NCBI GenBank assembly: GCA_003599755.1
Contig: QZJO01000012.1
Coordinates: 1-57,289 of the forward strand
Direction: 5' to 3'
From: Candidatus Parcubacteria bacterium
Lineage (GTDB): Bacteria > Patescibacteriota > Minisyncoccia > Sungbacterales > SURF-37
DNA length: 57,289 nucleotides
Part shown: positions 36,728 through 45,916 of the stretch, piece by piece
Layout: each line of letters opens with the position of its first letter
How positions within the stretch are numbered: the first letter of the stretch is position 1
Notes under the pieces: model-generated
Seen by the model: only the letters and a program-made list of their open reading frames with translations
Database searches by the model: none
What the model was told of the DNA's origin: nothing
Program-made: the position numbers and the translations under genes

Positions 36728-37716
36728 ATAGAACATCGCTCATTACCCTTGCCGCACTCGTTGCCATCCTCGGCGGCGCTGCGGTTTGGTATGCCCAAAA
36801 TCGCACTGACGCCGCCGAACGCGACGATGCGGCAGTACGCTCACGCGTCGAGGAATTCGGTCGTCGGCTCGCGAGCGTTCCGCTGCTCGCGCCCGCCGAT
36901 GCTGCCGCGGCGGCCATGGAGGAGCAATACCGGGAATTCGTCGCCCCCGATCTCTTGGCCGCATGGCAGCGCGAACCGCTCGCCGCGCCCGGACGCCTAA
37001 CCTCGAGCCCATGGCCGGATCGCATCGAAATCACCGGCTTGGATTACGCTCCGCCGGGCGTCTATACCGTGCGCGGCAACATCGTCGAGGTCACGAGCGC
37101 CGATATCGCATCGGGCAGCGCCGCAGCCGTGCGCCGACCGGTTACGCTGATCGTCGAATGGCGCGGCGGCCGTTGGCTCATTACCGGGTTTACCAGCGAA
37201 TCCGCGCTGCCGGAGGGCTGGCAGGCGTTGGACCACGAGGGAATCCGTTTCGCATATCCGCCGGGATTCAGCGTGCGCACCGGCGCGGATCTGGGCGGAG
37301 GATTCGTCACGCCGACCATCGCCCGCGCCGACGCGCCGGCCAGCGCGTTTGATGCCGAGCAGACAAATCTTATCGACGCCGCGTTCGTCATCGCCGCCCG
37401 GCCGGGTGCCGATTCCGCATGCCTTTCGTTTGCCGATGCGCCGCAGCCGCCGAATGAGGACGCGATCAGCGAAGGAACGATCAACGGCGTCGCATTCATG
37501 ATGTATCGAACGGTGGGCGCGGCCGCGGGCAATCGCTACGTGAGCGAGCTCTTTCGCACCGTACAGAACGGCCGCTGCTATGAAATCGCATTAGTCGTCC
37601 ATACTGGGAATATCGGCAACTATCCACCCGACACGGTCGCAGAATTTGATGAACGCCGGGCGTTCGACGTGTTGGAACGGATGCTGGATTCGCTGCGCCT
37701 CCCGCCGAATCAGTAA
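36724..37716 (+). CDS. Membrane-anchored extracytoplasmic protein
   Basis: N-terminal TM MNRTSLITLAALVAILGGAAVWYAQ. Confidence 0.7.
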   Translation: MNRTSLITLAALVAILGGAAVWYAQNRTDAAERDDAAVRSRVEEFGRRLASVPLLAPADAAAAAMEEQYREFVAPDLLAAWQREPLAAPGRLTSSPWPDRIEITGLDYAPPGVYTVRGNIVEVTSADIASGSAAAVRRPVTLIVEWRGGRWLITGFTSESALPEGWQALDHEGIRFAYPPGFSVRTGADLGGGFVTPTIARADAPASAFDAEQTNLIDAAFVIAARPGADSACLSFADAPQPPNEDAISEGTINGVAFMMYRTVGAAAGNRYVSELFRTVQNGRCYEIALVVHTGNIGNYPPDTVAEFDERRAFDVLERMLDSLRLPPNQ

Positions 37717-37758
37717 GATCGCTCGGCGGGCATCGTCACAGTAGGGGAGTCAAAAGGT

Positions 37759-37785
37759 CGAATTGCATTTCAATTCGTCTTTTTA
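37759..37785 (+). terminator. Terminator-like hairpin just upstream of candidate sortase substrate
   Basis: cgaattg-cattt-caattcg-tcttttt. Confidence 0.65.
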
Positions 37786-37796
37786 ATTTCTCTCCT

Positions 37797-38030
37797 ATGC
37801 GCACCTCCTCCATCGCACGCACTGCCGCGCTTGCCGCGATTATGAGCGGCGCAACGCTTGGCGTAGTACATGCCCAGCAGGCCACGCCGACGCCACCGGG
37901 AACACCCACGCCAACGCCGCCCGACACCGGTCTTGGCGGGGATGCGATGGGCATCCTCGTGACGCTCGCCGTATCGGGCGCGATCGCTCTGGTCGGTCTT
38001 CGGTACGCCTTGGGCAGCGCACATCGATAA
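37797..38030 (+). CDS. Candidate sortase substrate: signal peptide, Pro/Thr stub, PPDTG signal, TM, basic tail
   Basis: MRTSSIARTAALAAIMSGATLGVVHAQQATPTPPGTPTPTPPDTGLGGDAMGILVTLAVSGAIALVGLRYALGSAHR. Confidence 0.7.
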   Translation: MRTSSIARTAALAAIMSGATLGVVHAQQATPTPPGTPTPTPPDTGLGGDAMGILVTLAVSGAIALVGLRYALGSAHR

Positions 38031-38044
38031 CCGGTATTCGCGCG

Positions 38045-38073
38045 CCGGATGCCCCTGCAGGCGGGGCATCCGG
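38045..38073 (+). terminator. 11-bp-stem hairpin between substrate and sortase
   Basis: ccggatgcccc-tgcaggc-ggggcatccgg, only a short T run. Confidence 0.45.
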
Positions 38074-38096
38074 TTTCGCACGGAACCATAGGCATT

Positions 38097-38711
38097 ATGC
38101 AGCCCACGCCGCAGGCGGTTTCAGCAGCGGGTATCGGCGCGATCGCGGTCGCGGTTTTTGCCGCGACCGCCGTGCGCGCGCTCGTGCCGCTCGGCGCGGT
38201 TGAATTCGATCCCAGCGTCCGCGCCGAATCGCCGCGCGCCAACACGGCATCCCGGCCCATGACCACCGAGGACCAGCCGCGCGAACTGATCATTCCGAAC
38301 CTCGGTATCGGCGCGGCGATCGAACCGGTCGGCGTGACGCCGAAGGGCGCCATGGCCGCGCCCGCAAGCTTTCGCGACGTCGGCTGGTATCGCTACGGCC
38401 CCGCGCCAGGGCAGGAGGGCAGCGCGGTTATCGCGGGCCACGTGGACAATGCCCTCGGGCTTTCGGGCGTATTCAAACGGCTCGACGAACTCGAGCGCGA
38501 AGACGATATCGTGATCCGCGCCGATGGCGGCAAAACGCTCGTATTTCGCGTAACCGAAATCCGCACCGTGCCCCTCGATGAAGTCCCGGCCGAACGCGTA
38601 TTCGACACCGCCGGCGAGCCGCGCCTCGTGCTCATTACGTGCGCGGGCCGCTGGCTCCGCGACCGCAGCACGTACGATCAGCGCCTGCTTGTATTTGCGA
38701 CGCTGCGCTAG
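38097..38711 (+). CDS. Class F-like sortase
   Basis: IPNLGIGAAIEPVGVTPKGAMAAP, VGWYRYGPAPGQEGSAVIAGHVDN (His), LVLITCAG (Cys), STYDQRLLVFA (Arg). Confidence 0.9.
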   Translation: MQPTPQAVSAAGIGAIAVAVFAATAVRALVPLGAVEFDPSVRAESPRANTASRPMTTEDQPRELIIPNLGIGAAIEPVGVTPKGAMAAPASFRDVGWYRYGPAPGQEGSAVIAGHVDNALGLSGVFKRLDELEREDDIVIRADGGKTLVFRVTEIRTVPLDEVPAERVFDTAGEPRLVLITCAGRWLRDRSTYDQRLLVFATLR

Positions 38712-38788
38712 CGGCGCGGCATTGGTCTGGGCAAGCGGAATCCGCCGGACGGCGGCTTTTTTGCGTCACCGCATGCTATGCTGACGGT

Positions 38789-39385
38789 ATGCAACGGATG
38801 CTGAATTCGCCATGGTTCCTCGCCGGCGCAGCGTTTCTTGTTCTTGCCGCAACAGCCGCCGTCCTTGCGGCTATGGACCAGGTCCTGATATGCCGTTGCG
38901 GATACGTCAAAATTTGGCACGGCATAGTGGCAAGTTCTGAGAATTCTCAGCACCTTGCGGACTGGTATACGTTTTCCCACATCATCCACGGCGTTGCCTT
39001 TTACGGCATCGGCCATCTGGTACGGCGGACGCTTGCACGGCGGGGGATTGCCGTGCCGCTCGGCGCCATATTCATCGGCGCGCTGGGGATCGAGGCGGGA
39101 TGGGAAGTATTCGAAAATACCGATTACGTCATCAACCGCTACCGCGAGGTCACGATTTCCCGCGAGTACTATGGCGACAGCGTCATCAACTCGATCGCCG
39201 ACGTCGCGGCGATGATCGCGGGGTTCGCGCTTGCCGCGCGCCTGCCGATCTGGACAACGCTAGCCCTGGTCGCCGCCCTGGAAGTCGGCGTGGGCTGGGC
39301 CATCCGCGATAATCTGACGCTCAACATACTTATGCTTTTGTACCCGTTGCCGTTCATTCTCGAATGGCAGCGGGGCGGGGGGTAG
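38789..39385 (+). CDS. DUF2585-like membrane protein
   Basis: ICRCGYVKIWHGIVASSENSQHLADWYTFSHIIHG...EAGWEVFENTDYVINRYR. Confidence 0.85.
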   Translation: MQRMLNSPWFLAGAAFLVLAATAAVLAAMDQVLICRCGYVKIWHGIVASSENSQHLADWYTFSHIIHGVAFYGIGHLVRRTLARRGIAVPLGAIFIGALGIEAGWEVFENTDYVINRYREVTISREYYGDSVINSIADVAAMIAGFALAARLPIWTTLALVAALEVGVGWAIRDNLTLNILMLLYPLPFILEWQRGGG

Positions 39386-39437
39386 CGCGCCGTATGAAAG
39401 AATACGGCAAGGGCCTCGTCACCCCTGGGCGAAAGGT

Positions 39438-39466
39438 CGGATCGTATCCGTGATCCGCATTTTTTT
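39438..39466 (+). terminator. Terminator-like hairpin abutting next start codon
   Basis: cggatc-gtatccgt-gatccg-ca-ttttttt. Confidence 0.7.
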
Positions 39467-39472
39467 ATTCGT

Positions 39473-39673
39473 ATGGCTCGATCGACGCCAAGCCCTGTCG
39501 CGGTGCAAAAATTCCTGAGCGGCGTGGATTATCCGGCGACCAAGGACGATCTCATCGAGCGCGCCGAGGACGAAGGCGCTGATGAGGCGATCGTTGAGTC
39601 CCTGCGCCAGCTGCCGATGGACGAATTCGCGTCGCCGACCGATGTGACCGAAGCCATGAGCAAGCGCGCATAG
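39473..39673 (+). CDS. DUF2795 family protein
   Basis: VQKFLSGVDYPATKDDLIERAEDEGADEAIVESLRQLPMDEFASPTDV. Confidence 0.8.
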   Translation: MARSTPSPVAVQKFLSGVDYPATKDDLIERAEDEGADEAIVESLRQLPMDEFASPTDVTEAMSKRA

Positions 39674-39697
39674 CATCGCGACCCGATACCGCACCGT

Positions 39698-39742
39698 ATA
39701 CCGCCGGACAGATCCGTTGCAGCGGATCCTGCCCGGCGGTAT
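39698..39742. terminator. Long two-stage hairpin
   Basis: ataccgccgg/ccggcggtat outer and gatccg/cggatc inner stems. Confidence 0.6.
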
Positions 39743-39779
39743 CATGATCTCTGGTTGTCCGCACTAACGATTACGACTC

Positions 39780-40250
39780 ATGAAAGCAGTCATCGCGATC
39801 CTCGTTGTCGTCATCCTCGGCGTAGGCGTTTGGTATTTCATGCAGAATTCCGCCGCGCCCGCTGCCGAAACTCCGCCCGCGGCCGCGCCGACGCCGACAC
39901 CTTCGGCTGGCACGGAGCAAACGCCGCCCGCCCAGACGCCACCGACCGCGCCGCCGCCGGCAGCTCAAGGAACAGTGAAAGAATTTACCGTGACGGGAAC
40001 GAACTTCGAATTTTCGCCCAAGGAGATGCGCGTGAAGCGCGGCGATCGCGTCCGCGTGACATTCGTCAGCGCGGGCGGCATGCATGATTGGGTTCTCGAA
40101 GAATTCAACGCCGCGACTCAACAGCTTGCCGCCGGCGAACGCGAAACCGTGGAATTCGTCGCCAGCAAAACCGGAACGTTCGAATACTACTGCTCGGTCG
40201 GCGCGCATCGCCAGATGGGCATGACCGGAAATCTTATCGTCAGCGAATAA
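39780..40250 (+). CDS. Membrane-anchored cupredoxin (plastocyanin/azurin-like)
   Basis: Cu ligands: MHDW His, YYCSVGAHRQMGM Cys/His/Met; long Pro/Thr linker. Confidence 0.88.
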   Translation: MKAVIAILVVVILGVGVWYFMQNSAAPAAETPPAAAPTPTPSAGTEQTPPAQTPPTAPPPAAQGTVKEFTVTGTNFEFSPKEMRVKRGDRVRVTFVSAGGMHDWVLEEFNAATQQLAAGERETVEFVASKTGTFEYYCSVGAHRQMGMTGNLIVSE

Positions 40251-40276
40251 GCGGGCCACATCGCCCCAGCGACAGC

Positions 40277-40308
40277 AAACCCATCCCGGCGGCCGCCGGG
40301 ATGGGTTT
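40277..40308. terminator. Bidirectional terminator, perfect 32-bp palindrome
   Basis: aaacccatcccggcgg|ccgccgggatgggttt. Confidence 0.8.
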
Positions 40309-40383
40309 GATTTGACGATACGGTGCCGCAACGGCATCGCGCATGCGCACCGCGTAAGGAGGCCTCTCCCAGGGCGTCTAGGC

Positions 40384-40770
40384 ATGGATATGGAAAACAA
40401 CCGTACTCCATCACTCGTGCATGACTTAGAGCGCGATGAGAGCATCGGGCCAACCGCGCGCACGACAAACCATGGCCGCATCCGGCAATGGGCCGAAGAA
40501 CGCGGCGGCAAGCCGGCGATCATTGCGACGGCCGGCCGCGACGCGAGCGGCATACTGCGCATTGATTTCGGCGAGGCCACCGAACATCTGCAAACGCTCT
40601 CGTGGGACGATTTTTTCAACATTTTTGAGGAGCAGGGCTTGGAATTCCTCTACCAAGAACGGATGGCCGATGGATCGCCAAGCCGCTTCTTCAGATTCGT
40701 GACGCGCGAATTGGAAAGCGAAGAAGAGGAGGACGCGCGCATCGAAGATGGGGGTGATGAGGACACCTGA
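40384..40770 (+). CDS. Conserved hypothetical protein
   Basis: RIRQWAEERGGKPAIIATAGRDASGILRIDFGEATEHLQTLSWDDFFNIFEEQGLEFLYQ. Confidence 0.7.
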   Translation: MDMENNRTPSLVHDLERDESIGPTARTTNHGRIRQWAEERGGKPAIIATAGRDASGILRIDFGEATEHLQTLSWDDFFNIFEEQGLEFLYQERMADGSPSRFFRFVTRELESEEEEDARIEDGGDEDT

Positions 40771-40839
40771 ACGGAGTATACTGAGCGGCCAAAACGCCGT
40801 AGTATATGAACGGTGCGCCGCGAGCGGCGCTCCATTCCC

Positions 40840-41814
40840 ATGGCAACCGCCCAGCCAGCTACCCAGCTTCATATACCCGAACGCCTCCAGCGCCGGCTTG
40901 TCCTTGATGAACTATTCGATCTGACGCTCTACCAGCGGCTGCGTGCATTCGCGTCGGCCGATACCGCCCGAATGCTCGATGCTTTGATTCCGGTCGAGAC
41001 CGGCCATTTGCGATTCTGGCAGCAATTTTTCGGCATCCGCGAGGCCAAGCTCGATATGCGGCGGCGCATGCAGCTGGGAGTGATGGTGCTCGTTGCCCGC
41101 GTGTTCGGCGAACGGGGGATTCATCTGGTCCTGCAAGCCATCGAGGTCTACGGCGTAAAAAAATACCTCGATGTATGGGACGCGTATCGCGGCGGGCCGC
41201 TCGGCGAAGCGGTGCGCGGCATCCTGATCGACGAATTCAAACACGAAGACGATATCGTCACCGAAGCCGCGGCCCGCAAACTCCACCCGGAACGCGTGCG
41301 GGATATTTTTCTCGGCTTCAACGACGGCATGGTCGAGATCCTGGGCGCGGTCAGCGGATTTTTTGCCGCATTCCCAGCGACTTCGACAGTACTCGTGGCA
41401 AGCGCAACGGTCGCGGTTGCCGGCTCGATTTCCATGGCCGCCGGCGCGTTTGCCGCCTTGAGTTCGGAGCGCGAGATCGAACGTATCGAAGAACGCCGCA
41501 AACAATTTCTCGGTACTGCAGGAAACGGCCCGAAAAAAAGCCATCCGCTCGCGTCGGGCGCCGTAGTGGGGATCTTCTATTTCATCGGCGCCATGGTGCC
41601 GGTCGTGCCGGTCCTGTTCGGCGCCGAGTCGCTTACCGTATCCATCATCGCCGCAACCGTCGTGGTCGTGATCGTTTCCTATATCCTTGCCTTTCTTTCG
41701 GGCATGAGCGTGGCGCGCCGCATCGGGCTCAACCTCGTGATCATCGCCATCGCCGTGGGCGTGACCTATACCATCGGCTCGATCGCCAACCGCGTCTGGG
41801 GCCTCGCGCTCTGA
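40840..41814 (+). CDS. VIT1/CCC1 family transporter with ferritin-like N-terminal region
   Basis: VRDIFLGFNDGMVEILGAVSGFFAAFP, SISMAAGAFAALSSEREIE. Confidence 0.85.
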   Translation: MATAQPATQLHIPERLQRRLVLDELFDLTLYQRLRAFASADTARMLDALIPVETGHLRFWQQFFGIREAKLDMRRRMQLGVMVLVARVFGERGIHLVLQAIEVYGVKKYLDVWDAYRGGPLGEAVRGILIDEFKHEDDIVTEAAARKLHPERVRDIFLGFNDGMVEILGAVSGFFAAFPATSTVLVASATVAVAGSISMAAGAFAALSSEREIERIEERRKQFLGTAGNGPKKSHPLASGAVVGIFYFIGAMVPVVPVLFGAESLTVSIIAATVVVVIVSYILAFLSGMSVARRIGLNLVIIAIAVGVTYTIGSIANRVWGLAL

Positions 41815-42051
41815 CGGACGATGTTAAATGCAAACACCGAGGGATGCTTCCCCCGGTGTCGGTGTATCGTGGGTGCGGCGCTTGCCGCTCATTGTAGCGG
41901 AACAGTCCTTGCTGGCTTGCTTTGGGATCGAGTCCCGCCGCGCACCAGATCTCGCCCCGAGGACGAAACGGTTTTGCTTGTGGTGATCTGCCGCGGCAGA
42001 TCCCTCTGCGCCACCCGTGAACTGTCATGATCGATATGCCTTACTCAGGCG

Positions 42052-43068
42052 TCAGGCGGTAGCCGGCGCCGCAGGCGGCGCGGGATGCGTGCCATTCAGG
42101 CCGGAATGTTCGAGCAGGTGGCGCCGCATGTTGCGCGGCAGCACCTCGGTGGGACCATGACGGTCATGCGACGAACTGGCGTTCTTGTAGCCGGGACACC
42201 ACAACTGGAGCTTGTAGATCTTGGACGAGTCGCCGTGAGGCCACGTGTAGACGCCATCGTCGCGGAAATCATACACGGAGCCCTTGTACTCCGCGCGATG
42301 CCGCTCTTCGGCACTTGAGCGCGGCGCGGAACCGGGCTGCGACTCGCCGGCAACAGGAACGACCACGGCAGGCCGCTCGCTATCGCCCATGGTCCTCTGG
42401 TGCTCCTTCTGGAGCTCGCGATTCGCTCGCTTGAGCCCCTGATTCTCCGCTGCGAGATCCTGGTTCAGCTGCCGCTCGGCAATGAGCTCCCGGCCGGTCC
42501 TGCGACTCCGGCGGTACCCTTCCTGCACGATGGCGACAGCCGCGACGAGAAGACCGAACGCGACGAGCACCGCGGTCCAGAGGCCGGTGAGCCACCGATC
42601 CTTGCCCGCGGCCATGGCCTGGAGCGCTGTTCGATCCTGCTCCAGAAAATCCTTGTCCCTGCCCAGGGTCGTGACGCGATCGGTGAGCTCGCGATTCTCC
42701 TTGAGCACCGCTTCGGCCTTCTGGCCGAGCTCTTGGTTGACCTTCTGAAGGTCCGCGATCTCGTCCACGCGGGCGTTATGCCGCTGCCGCAGCTCGACGT
42801 AATCGCGCTGCAACGCCTGGTAGGCGTTGTGCTCGTTGTCGAACGCGAGCGCCATCTTGCCAAGACGGCTCTGCAAGCAGACTGTCAGCGCATCAAGGCC
42901 GCCGTAGCTCCCGTAGGCCGGGTTCTGCGGATCGCACAGGGGGTCGTACTGCCGTTCGGCGAGAGCCGAATCGGTCGCGACGGTGACCGGGCCCCCGGAT
43001 GCCGCCCAAACCTGAACAGCGATGCCGAGAACGAGGACGAGTGCGAGGGTGAACGCGCGTAGTATCAT
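42052..43068 (-). CDS. Secreted/membrane coiled-coil protein, unknown function
   Basis: Signal peptide MILRAFTLALVLVLGIAVQVWAA; central coiled coil and TM; SD ggagg. Confidence 0.7.
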   Translation of the reverse strand: MILRAFTLALVLVLGIAVQVWAASGGPVTVATDSALAERQYDPLCDPQNPAYGSYGGLDALTVCLQSRLGKMALAFDNEHNAYQALQRDYVELRQRHNARVDEIADLQKVNQELGQKAEAVLKENRELTDRVTTLGRDKDFLEQDRTALQAMAAGKDRWLTGLWTAVLVAFGLLVAAVAIVQEGYRRSRRTGRELIAERQLNQDLAAENQGLKRANRELQKEHQRTMGDSERPAVVVPVAGESQPGSAPRSSAEERHRAEYKGSVYDFRDDGVYTWPHGDSSKIYKLQLWCPGYKNASSSHDRHGPTEVLPRNMRRHLLEHSGLNGTHPAPPAAPATA

Positions 43069-43358
43069 CTCTGCCTCCTCCGGTTTGTAGGTGCGTAACG
43101 CGTTACTGTCAGTTGTCAGGGTACCCAGGGCACCCCGCGCGAGAACCGGCGCATGCCGGAAGAGCAGGGAGGGGTCGGCGCGATTTCGCAACATTCCGAC
43201 GGATCCTACTCAATACGAAAACTTCCGCCGGAAATGGTGCCCGCGAAATCTACCCTAGAGAGGACGGGTATGTCAAGGCCGTCTTTCAGCGATACGGCCC
43301 CGCAAGAAGCCGTGCGGCAGGCCGTCAGCCGATATGCGGAATCATTCGCATCCTCGCC

Positions 43359-44435
43359 ATGACTGATCAACCCTGGCATCTGACGTTTACCGGCAACGAC
43401 GCGTGGCAAGAAATGCTCGCGGCGATTTCGACCGCCACCGTATCGATCAAACTCGCGCACTATATCCTCAAAGACGTGAAGCCGGGAAAAATCGGCTACG
43501 AATTCGCAACCGCATTCATCGAGAAAGCCCGCGCCGGGGTAGCGGTGGAGTTGATTCTTGACGCGTTCGGCAGCCACCCGATCTACACCGATTGGAAGCT
43601 GCGTCGGGCGTTTGCCCAAGCCGGCGTGCGCCTGCGCTTCCACACGATCCGCCGCACCACGCCGCATCCATTATTTTTCTTCGCCCGCGACCACCGCAAG
43701 CTCGCGCTCGTGGACAGCCGCGTCGCGTTCCTCGGCGGCATCATTATCGAGGATCGCGCGCGCTCCTGGCGCGACACCCAGATCCGCCTCATCGGCCCGG
43801 CCGCGCTCGAGGCCGGCCGGGCATTCGACCGCTCATGGCATTCGATCGCCGAACGCGGTTCGTCGGTCGCGGACAATATGGGATCGGGAAACGGCGTGAC
43901 ACGCATTTTACAAAGCGGTCCGCATCGCGCGCGCCGGGCAATTCTGAATACCTATATCGAAGCAATCGATGGAGCCGCCGAATCGGTGCTGGTTACGTCG
44001 CCCTACTTCGTCCCGCCCCGATCGCTGTTTCGGGCGCTCCGGCGGGCTGCCGCCCGCGGCGTCGCGGTCCACATACTCGTCCCCGAGCGCCAGATGGAAC
44101 GGATCATGGAATTCGCCAATGCTTCATTCTTCGAAGCGGCGTTAGCCGGCGGCATGCGCGTGCATCTGTACCCGTCGTACCTGCATGCAAAAACCGTCAC
44201 CGTCGACCGGGAATGGGCGAGCGTCGGTAGCTGCAACATCGATCGCCTTTCCTTGGAATATAATTACGAATTCACGGCGATCTCCCGCGATCCCGCGCTT
44301 AACCGCGCGCTCGTCGAACAGTTCGGGCGTGATCTGCGCGTGGCGCGCGATCTGGAGCTCAATGCGTGGCGTCGGCGACCGTATTGGCAGCGCGCCCTCG
44401 AGACCATCGGCGCCTTGGCGCGGCCCATGCTTTGA
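43359..44435 (+). CDS. Phospholipase D / cardiolipin synthase family protein
   Basis: Two HKD motifs: DHRKLALVDSRVAFLGG and LHAKTVTVDREWASVGSCNID. Confidence 0.92.
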   Translation: MTDQPWHLTFTGNDAWQEMLAAISTATVSIKLAHYILKDVKPGKIGYEFATAFIEKARAGVAVELILDAFGSHPIYTDWKLRRAFAQAGVRLRFHTIRRTTPHPLFFFARDHRKLALVDSRVAFLGGIIIEDRARSWRDTQIRLIGPAALEAGRAFDRSWHSIAERGSSVADNMGSGNGVTRILQSGPHRARRAILNTYIEAIDGAAESVLVTSPYFVPPRSLFRALRRAAARGVAVHILVPERQMERIMEFANASFFEAALAGGMRVHLYPSYLHAKTVTVDREWASVGSCNIDRLSLEYNYEFTAISRDPALNRALVEQFGRDLRVARDLELNAWRRRPYWQRALETIGALARPML

Positions 44436-44486
44436 AACGGATACCGGTTCGTAAGAACCGCCGCGATGTGCCGTCGTTCACCCTAT

Positions 44487-44660
44487 ATGGCACGGTATGG
44501 CAAGGGAGCTCCGCGCGAAGTGGCAAAAGCCATGCGCCAACACAAGCGCACGAGCGGCCGCATCAAAAACCGGCGGCAAGCCATCGCCGTAGGACTCGCG
44601 AGGGCGCGCCGCCGCAACGCAAAGGTACCGCCGCGTCGCCAGCGCAGCAGCTCTCGTTAA
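44487..44660 (+). CDS. DUF6496-like small basic protein
   Basis: MARYGKGAPREVAKAMRQHKRTSGRIKNRRQAIAVGLARARRRN. Confidence 0.7.
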   Translation: MARYGKGAPREVAKAMRQHKRTSGRIKNRRQAIAVGLARARRRNAKVPPRRQRSSSR

Positions 44661-44673
44661 TTTCCATCACCCT

Positions 44674-45027
44674 ATGGCACCACTCGCACCGACCGCTTCG
44701 ATTCTTGTCACATGGCTCGTGCTGACGCTCGCGGTGATCGCGGGCGCTTATGTCCTTCCCGGCGTGCGCGTTACCGGATTCGTCGCCGCACTCGTGACCG
44801 CGCTGGTGCTCGGCATCATCAATGCCCTTGTACGCCCCGCCCTCCTCGTGCTGACGCTGCCGATCAACGCGCTGACGCTCGGTCTTTTCACGTTCGTCAT
44901 CAACGCGCTTCTTATTATGCTGGCCGCGGTCATCGTCCCGGGATTCGAAGTTGATTCATTCTGGTCCGCGCTCTTGTTCAGCATCGTGCTTGCTATCATC
45001 ATTGCCGTGCTCGCGTACATTTTCTGA
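44674..45027 (+). CDS. Phage holin family 4 / YvlD-like membrane protein
   Basis: ALVTALVLGIINALVRPALLVLTLPINALTLGLFTFVINALLIML. Confidence 0.9.
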   Translation: MAPLAPTASILVTWLVLTLAVIAGAYVLPGVRVTGFVAALVTALVLGIINALVRPALLVLTLPINALTLGLFTFVINALLIMLAAVIVPGFEVDSFWSALLFSIVLAIIIAVLAYIF

Positions 45028-45063
45028 CCGCTGCCGATCATTATTAGTGGGGTTGGAAACCGA

Positions 45064-45100
45064 AAACGGAACCGCGTTCCCGCGATTCCGTTTTTGTTCT
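45064..45100 (+). terminator. Intrinsic terminator
   Basis: aaaacggaaccgcg-ttcc-cgcgattccgttttt. Confidence 0.8.
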
Positions 45101-45118
45101 TGAGGATGTCCGCATGCG

Positions 45119-45916
45119 CTATGCCGCGTGCAGCGGATCAAGCGTCCATCGGATATCCTGCCAGGCGCCCGCTGCCGTAGGGCTTACCGCCACGATCGAC
45201 GTTCCAATTCGGTCTTCGATCGCGGCATGCACCACGTCCAAGCTCCTCAGTTCGCGGCGGATGGCCGCCAATCCGCGGCCGCTCGTGCCGTAGAGCGCCA
45301 ACATCCGATCGTGGAAAAACCAATCGGCGACCTCGGGTTCCAGCTTCCCCAGATCACCGCCGGCCATATCGATCGCGCGCAGCACCACTCCGAAGCTTGC
45401 ATCCGTGATGTCTTGGATGAGCCGCCAATCAGACGCGACGGCTCGATCATTGCGCACGATAATCGTCATGGCCGCCCGCTTCATTTTGAAACGGCCGAGC
45501 GTTACGCCGGGTACCGCGACCACTACCACGCCCACGACGATGCGTTGCGGCGCAGGATCGCGCGCGGCCTCGGCTCGAAGCCATGTCGCAAGCACGTCGA
45601 TCGCCGCGTCTGCTCCCGGCAGCGTGCCGTCTTCCAGACGACCCACAAGCCATTCCAGTCGACGGGCGGCAGCTTCGCTATCATCCGGCACAAGCAAGCG
45701 AAACGCATCGCCCGCACGCGGCGATTCATAGGTGTCGCGTGATGCATCCGCGCGCGGCGTCAGCGCCGAGCGCAACCGCGCGGACAAATGCGCCGCGAAT
45801 GCCGCGTCCCGTGCCGCGTAGGCGATCAACGATGCAGCAAGCGTTTCGCCGTACTGCCACGCGCGGCGCGCCGGATCGGCAATGACTCCGTGATGAAGAG
45901 GAGATTGGTACGGCAT
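45119..45916 (-). CDS. Hypothetical protein
   Basis: Continuous ORF from MPYQSPLHHGVIADPARR. Confidence 0.6.
   Translation of the reverse strand: MPYQSPLHHGVIADPARRAWQYGETLAASLIAYAARDAAFAAHLSARLRSALTPRADASRDTYESPRAGDAFRLLVPDDSEAAARRLEWLVGRLEDGTLPGADAAIDVLATWLRAEAARDPAPQRIVVGVVVVAVPGVTLGRFKMKRAAMTIIVRNDRAVASDWRLIQDITDASFGVVLRAIDMAGGDLGKLEPEVADWFFHDRMLALYGTSGRGLAAIRRELRSLDVVHAAIEDRIGTSIVAVSPTAAGAWQDIRWTLDPLHAA

Noticed and set aside
41873-41947. tRNA gene
   Set aside because: 75-nt span with acceptor-like stem and CCA, but the T-loop lacks TTC, stem 49-65 is mismatched and no good anticodon arm forms; kept only as structured region.
45119-45916. Peptidyl-tRNA hydrolase 2-like similarity of the C-terminus (VVHAAIEDRIGTSIVAVSPTAA)
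   Set aside because: Core N-terminal PTH2 motifs absent; similarity too weak to name the protein.
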